From positions 1 to 5,028 of the forward strand of contig CADBRG010000176.1 in NCBI GenBank assembly GCA_902797015.1: a stretch of 5,028 nucleotides of DNA, in the 5' to 3' direction. Under the pieces are notes generated by a model that worked only from the letters and a program-made list of their open reading frames with translations, did no database searches and was not told the origin of the DNA. This document shows positions 1 to 5,028 of the stretch, in pieces. The DNA comes from an uncultured Lachnospiraceae bacterium (GTDB lineage Bacteria > Bacillota > Clostridia > Lachnospirales > Lachnospiraceae). A program made the position numbers and the translations under genes. Numbering within the stretch: position 1 is the first letter of the stretch; every line of letters starts with the position of its first letter.

Positions 1-464
1 CCCGGATTTCCACGAAGTCCGACAACACTGCTCATATTAATGATCCTGCCAAATTTCTGCTTCAGCATGATCTTTCCTGCAAGCTGCATGCAGTGAAAAC
101 TTCCCATCAGATTGACTTCAATCACACGCGCAAAGTCTTCTTCCTTCATTCTGAGAAGGATCTGGTCTTTTGTGATACCTGCATTGTTGACCAGGATATC
201 GATCCGGCCGTTCCATTCCTTTGCCTCTTTGAACATTTCCTCACAGGCCGCCCTGTCGGAAACATCCGCTTTGATCAGCTTCGTTTTAACGCCATATGCT
301 TCACATAATGCGGCGGTTTCCTTTGCCGCATCATCCCTGCCGGCATAGTTGATGATGATATCTGCGCCTTCTTTTGCCAGACGGACGCAGACTGCTCTGC
401 CGATTCCTCTGCCGCCGCCGGTTACTAGCGCTGTACGGCCACTAAAGCTTTTTGCCTCTTCCAT
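1..464 (-). CDS. fabG: 3-oxoacyl-ACP reductase FabG, 5' part only (runs off the left edge)
   Basis: FabG is the NADPH-dependent short-chain dehydrogenase that reduces 3-ketoacyl-ACP to 3-hydroxyacyl-ACP in each elongation cycle, in the cytosol. I translated this region by hand: 154 complete codons are present of a family that is usually about 245 residues. Visible motifs are the Rossmann nucleotide-binding turn TGGGRGIG (residues 15-22), NNAG (93-96), and INMSSVVGLRGNP near the edge, where Ser146 matches the catalytic serine. The YxxxK catalytic pair lies beyond the window. The ATG at 464 is preceded by AAAGGA at 472-477 with 7 bases between. This site lies inside the last codons of fabD, and one base separates the fabD stop from this start, so the two genes are probably translationally coupled. 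Identity is secure by motif and context; nothing unusual is seen in the part present. Confidence 0.95.
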   Translation of the reverse strand, partial: MEEAKSFSGRTALVTGGGRGIGRAVCVRLAKEGADIIINYAGRDDAAKETAALCEAYGVKTKLIKADVSDRAACEEMFKEAKEWNGRIDILVNNAGITKDQILLRMKEEDFARVIEVNLMGSFHCMQLAGKIMLKQKFGRIINMSSVVGLRGNP

Positions 465-465
465 G

Positions 466-1395
466 TTATTTTCCTTTCACTTCATTCAATACAACCTGAA
501 GGCTTTCCACATCTCCGATCGCAAATGTTTTGATCTTCGGTGCGGTCTTTTTTACAAATCCTGACAATGCCTTTCCCGGTCCGATCTCGATGATCGTATC
601 GATTCCCTGCTCTGCGAGGTATTCGATGGTCTGCTTCATCCGGACGCCTGATTTCACCTGACGGATCAGGATCTGGCTGATCTCCTCTCCCTCCGGGAGC
701 GGTGCTGCGACCGTATTAAAGATCACAGGGATCTGCATCGGATGAAATACAACTTTTCTGAAATACATCTGCAGTGCTTCCGAAGCAGGATCCATAAAGG
801 AAGTATGGAACGCACTGCTGACCTTTAACCGCATGCAGCGTTTCGCGCCGGCTTCTTTTGCAAGTGCTTCTGCCGCTTCGACGGCAGCTCTTTCTCCGCC
901 GATCACAGTCTGTACCGCGGTATTATAATTGGCCACTTCAACCGTCCCTGCGGTCTTGGCCTTTTTGCAGATCTCTTCTACCTTTTCTGCCGGCAACCCG
1001 AGGATCGCTGACATCACGCCATCTGTCGCTTCTGCCGCTTCCTGCATCTTTCTGCCGCGGAATGCTGTCAGGCGGATCAGTGTGTCTGCATCAAAAACAC
1101 CAGCTGCATGTAACGCACTGTACTCACCCAGACTCAATCCTGCGACATAAGAAGGTTTGATTCCGTTTTCAAAAAGGATTGCTGTGACGCCGGCAGCAAA
1201 TGCCGCCAGTGCCGGCTGCGTATACTGTGTCTCGGAAAGTGTTTCCAGATCCGCATCAAACATGATCTGCTTGAGATCAAATCCCGGATCCGCACGATCG
1301 ATCACATTCCGGAACAACGGTTCCGCTTCATATAAATCTTTTCCCATGCCTGCACACTGGCTTCCCTGTCCGGCATATAAAAAAGCAATATTCAT
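466..1395 (-). CDS. fabD: Malonyl-CoA:ACP transacylase FabD
   Basis: FabD transfers malonyl from malonyl-CoA to the acyl carrier protein phosphopantetheine thiol, supplying the extender for FabH and the elongating condensing enzymes. The 309-residue length is normal for the family. It opens with the typical AFLYAGQGSQ (GQGSQ at 9-13). The nucleophile elbow is GLSLG at 86-90 with Ser88 as the acyl-carrying serine. By spacing against E. coli FabD, Arg113 (in FRGRKMQEA) should bind the malonyl carboxylate, His197 (in SSAFHTSF) is the catalytic base, and Gln246 (in IRQVKSG) completes the oxyanion site. The GxSxG has Leu87 where E. coli has His; I recall this from other Firmicute FabD proteins, so it is not a defect. 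The ATG at 1395 follows GGAGGT at 1403-1408 with 7 bases of spacing. The gene sits between fabK (39-base gap) and fabG (1-base gap). Confidence 0.97.
   Translation of the reverse strand: MNIAFLYAGQGSQCAGMGKDLYEAEPLFRNVIDRADPGFDLKQIMFDADLETLSETQYTQPALAAFAAGVTAILFENGIKPSYVAGLSLGEYSALHAAGVFDADTLIRLTAFRGRKMQEAAEATDGVMSAILGLPAEKVEEICKKAKTAGTVEVANYNTAVQTVIGGERAAVEAAEALAKEAGAKRCMRLKVSSAFHTSFMDPASEALQMYFRKVVFHPMQIPVIFNTVAAPLPEGEEISQILIRQVKSGVRMKQTIEYLAEQGIDTIIEIGPGKALSGFVKKTAPKIKTFAIGDVESLQVVLNEVKGK
472..477 (-). promoter_or_regulatory. Ribosome binding site of fabG, inside fabD
   Basis: AAAGGA, encoded by the last Lys and Gly codons of fabD, lies 7 bases before the fabG ATG. The fabD TAA and the fabG ATG are separated by a single base, so ribosomes finishing fabD can re-start on fabG. 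Confidence 0.75.
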
Positions 1396-1399
1396 CTTA

Positions 1400-1416
1400 A
1401 AAACCTCCCTGGTTTT
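1400..1416 (-). promoter_or_regulatory. Small inverted repeat around the fabD ribosome binding site
   Basis: On the transcribed strand AAAACC, a 5-base loop AGGGA, and GGTTTT form a perfect 6-base-pair hairpin. The Shine-Dalgarno GGAGGT (1403-1408) is split between the loop and the 3' arm. A stem with only two G-C pairs is weak, so this may be chance. If it forms, it could modestly restrain fabD initiation. Confidence 0.3.
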
Positions 1417-1434
1417 CTCTCACTTGTGCTCTGA

Positions 1435-2370
1435 TTATGCATTTGCCTGCAGGCTGCTGATCACTGCATCTCTCTGGCTGCACATATCTGCAAAGATCTC
1501 TGTAAGCGGACGGATCTTTGTCAGCTGACCGCATACCTGTCCGGCCATCAGAGAGCCGTCCTTTGTATCTCCGTCAAATACAGCACGGCGCAGGGAACCC
1601 AATGTATATTTCTCGAGTTCCATTCTGTCAGCGCCTTCGCGCTCTTTTTTCAGATAGTTTCTTGTCATATTGTTCTTCAGGACACGGACCGGTGCATTGA
1701 CGCTTCTGCCTGTTACGACGGTCGCGTTATCACCTGCTTCCAGGATCGCCTGCTTGTAGTTTTCATGAATCGGACATTCTTCACTTGCAAGAAGGCATGT
1801 ACCAACCTGGATTCCGGATGCACCGAGCGCCATAACTGCCGCCATCTGTCTGCCGTCTGCAATACCGCCTGCTGCGATCACCGGAACATCCAGCGCATCT
1901 ACCATCTGCGGTACAAGTGTCATGGTCGTCATTTCACCGACATGTCCGCCGCTCTCTGTACCTTCGGCGATCACTGCGTCTGCACCTGCGCGCACCATAC
2001 GTTTTGCGAGTGCCACACTTGCTGCGACCGGAATGACGATGCTGCCTGCTGCCTTCCATTTTTCCATGTATTTTCCCGGATTTCCGGCACCGGTTGTGAT
2101 CACCGGGATCTTCTCATCTGCAAGCAGCTGTGCGATTCGGTCTGCATCCGGATTCATCAGCATCAGGTTCACACCGAACGGTTTGTCCGTGTTTGCCTTT
2201 GCGATCTTAATCTCTCCTGCCAGCTGTTCTGCGTTCATGCCGCCGGAACCGATCAGGCCAAGTGCACCTGCATTTGAAACGGCTGCCGCAAATGCGCCGG
2301 TCGCGATGTTTGCCATACCGCCCTGAATGATCGGATATTTGATATTTAATGTTTCTGTAAGCCAACTCAT
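1435..2370 (-). CDS. fabK: FMN-dependent enoyl-ACP reductase FabK
   Basis: FabK reduces trans-2-enoyl-ACP to acyl-ACP, the last step of each elongation cycle, using FMN and NAD(P)H. It belongs to the nitronate monooxygenase (2-nitropropane dioxygenase-like) TIM-barrel family and is unrelated to FabI. The 311-residue protein starts YPIIQGGMANIATG (12-25), followed by FGVNLML (65-71), ITTGAGNPG (91-99), and EGTESGGHVG (136-145), in which His143 matches the conserved catalytic-region histidine of streptococcal FabK. The phosphate-binding segment is PVIAAGGIADGRQ (163-175), then GIQVGTCLLASEE (186-198). Family members alone could be nitronate monooxygenases, but the position between fabH and fabD makes FabK by far the best call. 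The ATG at 2370 is preceded by GAGGAG at 2380-2385, 9 bases upstream. No FabI is visible here, so this is probably the main enoyl reductase. FabK enzymes are known to be insensitive to triclosan. Confidence 0.94.
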   Translation of the reverse strand: MSWLTETLNIKYPIIQGGMANIATGAFAAAVSNAGALGLIGSGGMNAEQLAGEIKIAKANTDKPFGVNLMLMNPDADRIAQLLADEKIPVITTGAGNPGKYMEKWKAAGSIVIPVAASVALAKRMVRAGADAVIAEGTESGGHVGEMTTMTLVPQMVDALDVPVIAAGGIADGRQMAAVMALGASGIQVGTCLLASEECPIHENYKQAILEAGDNATVVTGRSVNAPVRVLKNNMTRNYLKKEREGADRMELEKYTLGSLRRAVFDGDTKDGSLMAGQVCGQLTKIRPLTEIFADMCSQRDAVISSLQANA

Positions 2371-2384
2371 TTTTATATTCTCCT

Positions 2385-2409
2385 CATATTTCTAAAATAC
2401 TAAAATATG
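2385..2409 (-). repeat. AT-rich inverted repeat in the fabH-fabK gap
   Basis: CATATTT (2403-2409) and AAATATG (2385-2391) are perfect 7-base arms around an 11-base spacer, read on the transcribed strand. The spacer and arm also contain a tandem TTTTAG pair. The gap at 2371-2430 is the longest non-coding stretch in the window and only 13 of its 60 bases are G or C. The repeat abuts the fabK Shine-Dalgarno GAGGAG (2380-2385), sharing one base with it. It could be a regulator-binding site, a weak mRNA hairpin, or a by-product of AT richness. No T-run follows it, so it is not a terminator. Confidence 0.35.
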
Positions 2410-2430
2410 CTTTTTTTCATTGCCATTGAT

Positions 2431-3375
2431 TTAAAACTCAAGATAAGCTGCGCCCCAGGTCAGACCGCCGCCAAACCCGAGACAGTAGGCTTTTGTCCCC
2501 GGTTTGAGTCTGCCGTTTTCCATCAGTTCTGCCATTGCCAGCGGAACACTTGCGCCGGAGGTATTTCCGAACTTGTTCAGGTTGATGAAAAACTTCTCAT
2601 CCCCGAGTTTCAACTTTTTCTGCACATGGCGGATGATCCGTTCATTTGCCTGGTGACAGATGAACACGTCGATGTCCTCCGCCCGGGTACCTGTTTCCTT
2701 TTCTAAGAGCCGGATTCCGTTTTCCATTGCACGGACTGCAAACTGAAAAACCTTTCGTCCATCCATGTGGATGTATGGTTCCGGATAACCAATGCCCGGT
2801 GCGTTCAGTGCCTGTGCGTCTCCCTGCGAGCCAAGCCTGCAGAAAAACCGGTGCGTATCGGAAGGACGGATCACTGCTGCCGCTGCACCGTCTCCAAACA
2901 GCACACAGGTGGACCGATCTTCAAAATTCATGATCCGTGAGAGCTTTTCTGCGCCGATCAGCAAGGCATATGGCCTTGGCAGCGCATCCGACCCCAGCAT
3001 GCAGCTGACGACTTCCAGGCCGTATAAAAACCCGGAACAGGCAGCATTCACATCAAATGCCGGTATATCCTCCGGAAGCCCCAGCGCGCTTTGCACCATG
3101 CATGCAGAAGACGGTGTATGATAATCCGGAGTGATCGTACAGACCACACAAAGACCGATTTCTTCCGGCCCGACCCCTGCATTCGCCAGCGCCTGCCGTG
3201 CTGCATCCACACACAGATCCATCTGCATTTCGTCCTCACAGAAATACCGGGTCTCAATTCCCGTTCTGCTTCGGATCCATTCATCACTCGTATCCACCAT
3301 TTTGGTGAATGCTTCATTTTCCACTCGTCGGGCGGGAACGCCTTTTCCCATCCCGATGATCTGAATTCCCTGCAT
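2431..3375 (-). CDS. fabH: 3-oxoacyl-ACP synthase III FabH
   Basis: FabH (KAS III) starts fatty acid chains by condensing an acyl-CoA primer with malonyl-ACP. The 314-residue length is close to E. coli FabH (317). The full catalytic triad is visible: Cys113 in VNAACSGF, His241 in ICHQANERI, and Asn271 in NKFGNTSGAS. The N-terminal thiolase-fold half carries TSDEWIRSRTGIETR (29-43), a typical FabH signature that includes residues contacting CoA, and the C-terminus has the glycine-rich GFGGGLTWGA loop (300-309). Which primer it prefers (acetyl or branched) cannot be read from the sequence with confidence. The ATG at 3375 follows GAGGGG at 3382-3387 with 6 bases of spacing. It lies 39 bases after accA and 60 bases before fabK. 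In many Firmicutes a small acpP gene sits between fabH and fabK; here there is no room for one. Confidence 0.97.
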   Translation of the reverse strand: MQGIQIIGMGKGVPARRVENEAFTKMVDTSDEWIRSRTGIETRYFCEDEMQMDLCVDAARQALANAGVGPEEIGLCVVCTITPDYHTPSSACMVQSALGLPEDIPAFDVNAACSGFLYGLEVVSCMLGSDALPRPYALLIGAEKLSRIMNFEDRSTCVLFGDGAAAAVIRPSDTHRFFCRLGSQGDAQALNAPGIGYPEPYIHMDGRKVFQFAVRAMENGIRLLEKETGTRAEDIDVFICHQANERIIRHVQKKLKLGDEKFFINLNKFGNTSGASVPLAMAELMENGRLKPGTKAYCLGFGGGLTWGAAYLEF

Positions 3376-3414
3376 AATATTCCCCTCGCACTCCCGAAAA
3401 AGCCGGTCAAAACG

Positions 3415-4242
3415 TCATGCCTTTTTCCGGATCGCGTGATATTCTCCTTCAATGTGTCTGTACTTCTGGTAACGGTTCTCCAAAAGCGTATCTGTATTCG
3501 TTTTCATCAGTGTGGGCAGTGCACTCCGCAGTGCCTTTCTGATCTGTATGCATCCATTTGAAAAATCTTCCTGAATGCCACCCTCTGCTTCCGGGATCAC
3601 CTGGTCACAAAGACCTCCCTCATAGAGCTCTTCCGCTGTCATTTTCATGACCTCGCAGGCCTCTTTGCTCCGTTTGGCATCCTTCCACAGGATGCTGGCA
3701 AACCCTTCCGGCGAAAGGACCGAATAGACAGCATTCTCAAGCATCCAGATTTCATCTGCGACACTGATCGCAAGTGCTCCGCCGCTGTTGCCTTCTCCGG
3801 TCACGATCGTAATGATCGGAACCTTTAATGCACTCATTTCAGCGAGGTTTTCCGCGATCGCGATGGATTGTCCGTTTTCTTCCGCCTCTTTTCCGGGATA
3901 CGCACCCGGCGTGTCTACAAATGTGATCACCGGTCTGCCAAATTTTTCTGCCTGTTTCATCAGACGCAGTGCCTTGCGGTATCCCTCCGGTCCCGGCATT
4001 CCGAAGTTATATTTCATGTTTTCTTCGAGGTTGCCGCCTTTTCTATGACCGATCACTGTAACCGGCACGCCTTCAAAAGAAGCGATGCCTCCCAGAATGG
4101 AAGCATCTTCTTTTCCCAGCCGGTCACCGGACAATTCAATAAAATCATCAAAAAGTGCATCAATATAATCTGTCACCTTTGGTCTTTTGATGTCTCTTGC
4201 AATCTCCAGACGCTCATATGGTGTCAATTTCTTTTGTCTCAT
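3415..4242 (-). CDS. accA: Acetyl-CoA carboxylase carboxyltransferase subunit alpha AccA
   Basis: AccA pairs with AccD to move the carboxyl group from carboxybiotin on the biotin carrier protein to acetyl-CoA, giving malonyl-CoA. This 275-residue protein is the short form found in Firmicutes; E. coli AccA has 319 residues, with an extra N-terminal helical segment absent here. Crotonase-fold motifs are clear: FIELSGDR (34-41), NFGMPGPEGYRKALRLM (79-95), FVDTPGAYPG (108-117), GEGNSGGALAIS (149-160), and LSPEGFASILWKDA (176-189). In most homologues I know the glycine-rich loop reads GEGGSGGAL; here Asn152 replaces one glycine. The ATG at 4242 overlaps the accD stop as ATGA, and AGGAG at 4249-4253 sits 6 bases upstream inside accD, so translation is probably coupled to give equal amounts of the two subunits. 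The C-terminal tail is lysine-rich and ends normally. Confidence 0.96.
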   Translation of the reverse strand: MRQKKLTPYERLEIARDIKRPKVTDYIDALFDDFIELSGDRLGKEDASILGGIASFEGVPVTVIGHRKGGNLEENMKYNFGMPGPEGYRKALRLMKQAEKFGRPVITFVDTPGAYPGKEAEENGQSIAIAENLAEMSALKVPIITIVTGEGNSGGALAISVADEIWMLENAVYSVLSPEGFASILWKDAKRSKEACEVMKMTAEELYEGGLCDQVIPEAEGGIQEDFSNGCIQIRKALRSALPTLMKTNTDTLLENRYQKYRHIEGEYHAIRKKA

Positions 4243-4985
4243 GAGACTCTCCTGTGAAGTATCAAAATTTTGGACAATTCTTTCCGCATCTGTCCGTCCG
4301 CTACGATACGGTCAACAAAGCCATGCTCCATCTGGAACTCGGCCCGCTGAAATCCTGCCGGCAGCTTTTCTCCGATCGTCTGCTCAATGACCCGTGGCCC
4401 CGCAAAACCGATCAGCGCGTTTTCTTCTGCCAGGATGATGTCTCCAAGCATGGCAAAGCTTGCACTCACACCGCCTGTTGTCGGATGTGTTAATACAGAT
4501 ATGTATAATCCGCCGTTGTCCTGAAACCGCTTGATCGCAGCACTGGTCTTTGCCATCTGCATCAGAGAGAACATCCCCTCCTGCATCCTCGCACCGCCGC
4601 TTGCGGAAAAAATGATCAGTGGGACATGGTACTTCCCTGCCGCTTCCACGACACGGGTCAGACGTTCTCCGACTGCCGTTCCCATACTGCCCATCATAAA
4701 GTTTTTATCCAGTTTCGCCGCAAAGACCTTTACGCCGCCGATCGTCCCATATCCTGCGCACAGCGCATCCGGGATACCGGTCGTCAGTCTGGCGTCTTTG
4801 AGTTTTTTCTGATAGCCGGGAAATCCGAGCGGATCCGCGCTTTCAAACACGGATTCCATCTCATGCCAGCTTCCGTCATCAAACAGATCTGCAAGGTATT
4901 CATTTGCATTTTTCGGTTCATGTGCCGACTGTTCCCGGTGCCGTTTAAAGGACATCATCGTGTGTCGTTTCTGTGCAAAACTCAT
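4239..4985 (-). CDS. accD: Acetyl-CoA carboxylase carboxyltransferase subunit beta AccD, lacking the N-terminal zinc ribbon
   Basis: AccD is the beta subunit of the carboxyltransferase and forms the active site together with AccA. The crotonase-fold core is intact: DPLGFPGYQKKL (51-62), FMMGSMGTAVGE (96-107), SASGGARMQEG (127-137), PTTGGVSASFAMLGDI (168-183), and IGFAGPRVIEQT (192-203). At 248 residues it is about 40 shorter than usual. The missing part is the N-terminal zinc ribbon: there is no CPxC/CPxC pair, and no cysteine at all before residue 76. Recognisable homology begins around residue 27 (NANEYLADLFDDGSW). Residues 1-25 are instead rich in Lys, Arg and His. The start at 4985 is supported by AGGAG at 4996-5000 (10-base spacing) and by an in-frame TAA at 4992-4994, which rules out an extension in this frame. 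His167 replaces the Asp usual before PTTGG. It overlaps accA by 4 bases. Confidence 0.94.
   Translation of the reverse strand: MSFAQKRHTMMSFKRHREQSAHEPKNANEYLADLFDDGSWHEMESVFESADPLGFPGYQKKLKDARLTTGIPDALCAGYGTIGGVKVFAAKLDKNFMMGSMGTAVGERLTRVVEAAGKYHVPLIIFSASGGARMQEGMFSLMQMAKTSAAIKRFQDNGGLYISVLTHPTTGGVSASFAMLGDIILAEENALIGFAGPRVIEQTIGEKLPAGFQRAEFQMEHGFVDRIVADGQMRKELSKILILHRRVS
4249..4253 (-). promoter_or_regulatory. Ribosome binding site of accA, inside accD
   Basis: AGGAG lies within the last codons of accD, 6 bases before the accA ATG. Together with the 4-base ATGA stop/start overlap (4239-4242) it points to coupled translation of the two carboxyltransferase subunits. Confidence 0.8.
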
Positions 4986-4995
4986 GTTGTTTTAT

Positions 4996-5000
4996 CTCCT
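4996..5000 (-). promoter_or_regulatory. Ribosome binding site of accD
   Basis: AGGAG stands 10 bases before the ATG at 4985 and overlaps the TAG of the preceding reading frame. The spacing is slightly long but workable. This site matters because it supports a true start at 4985, and so supports the absence of a zinc ribbon in AccD. Confidence 0.75.
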
Positions 5001-5028
5001 ATGCATTCTTACTTGCTTTATTCCAGTC
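4999..5028 (-). CDS. 3' end of an upstream gene, possibly accC (biotin carboxylase)
   Basis: The right edge appears to hold the last nine codons of the preceding gene, reading DWNKASKNA and ending in TAG at 4999-5001. The TAG overlaps the accD ribosome binding site, a compact arrangement like the other junctions here. In Firmicute fatty acid operons accC usually comes directly before accD, which is the only reason for suggesting it; nine residues are too few to recognise a family. The next frame is also open from the edge to a TAA at 4992-4994, so the frame choice is not certain. Confidence 0.3.
   Translation of the reverse strand, partial: DWNKASKNA

Noticed and set aside
1765..2277. A 170-residue plus-strand reading frame, strikingly rich in Cys and His, resembling a metal-binding protein
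   Set aside because: It lies wholly antisense to fabK in the codon-aligned register. Frequent GCA alanine codons of fabK read as TGC cysteine on the other strand, which explains the Cys richness. No convincing start signal or homology is seen.
2391..2406. FapR operator, because TTAGTA occurs in the fabH-fabK gap
   Set aside because: Only one half-site-like element is present; the mirrored half expected of a FapR operator is missing.
2371..2430. Internal promoter before fabK
   Set aside because: The best -10 candidate (TAGTAT) and the -35 candidate 17 bases upstream (TGGCAA) match consensus at only about half the positions; AT richness alone can explain them.
3385..3410. Possible terminator between accA and fabH (CCG and CGG around a T-run)
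   Set aside because: The stem is only three base pairs, the T-run is in the loop rather than after the stem, and an operon break here is unlikely given the 39-base gap and strong fabH ribosome binding site.
3048..3452. A 134-residue minus-strand reading frame overlapping the start of fabH and end of accA
   Set aside because: It is out of frame with fabH, which has an intact catalytic triad and a good ribosome binding site. Its Trp/Arg-rich translation is typical of a frame-shifted reading of fabH.
3091..3561. A 156-residue plus-strand reading frame spanning the fabH-accA junction
   Set aside because: It is antisense to two well-supported genes, has no recognisable motif, and its Cys/His/Ile-rich composition is that of a shadow frame.

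Overview
The window is one stretch of a type II fatty acid synthesis operon. Every gene lies on the minus strand, so transcription runs from right to left. In transcription order it holds the last codons of an upstream gene (possibly accC), then accD, accA, fabH, fabK, fabD, and the first 154 codons of fabG, which runs off the left edge. Coding density is almost complete. The largest gap is 60 bases, and no RNA gene, mobile element, CRISPR array or terminator was seen.

The likely host is a Firmicute of the Clostridia, most probably Lachnospiraceae-like. This rests on an FMN-type FabK enoyl reductase instead of FabI, a short clostridial/streptococcal-type AccA, FabH to FabG in the usual Firmicute order, strong GGAGG-type ribosome binding sites, and mid-range base composition with AT-rich gaps. 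The assignment is inference; no marker gene fixes the genus.

The genes work in sequence. AccD and AccA form the carboxyltransferase half of acetyl-CoA carboxylase, which makes malonyl-CoA. FabD moves the malonyl group to acyl carrier protein. FabH condenses malonyl-ACP with an acyl-CoA primer to start chains. FabG reduces the 3-ketoacyl-ACP, and FabK reduces the enoyl-ACP in the last step of each cycle. The biotin carboxylase, biotin carrier, dehydratase (FabZ), elongating condensing enzyme (FabF) and acyl carrier protein are not in the window.

Junctions are tight: accD/accA overlap by 4 bases, fabD/fabG are 1 base apart, accA/fabH and fabK/fabD are 39 bases apart, and fabH/fabK are 60 bases apart.

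This is largely ordinary housekeeping DNA, and I found no wholly new system. The points most worth a second look are an AccD that lacks the usual N-terminal four-cysteine zinc ribbon, the order acc-before-fab with no acpP between fabH and fabK, and an AT-rich inverted repeat just before fabK.
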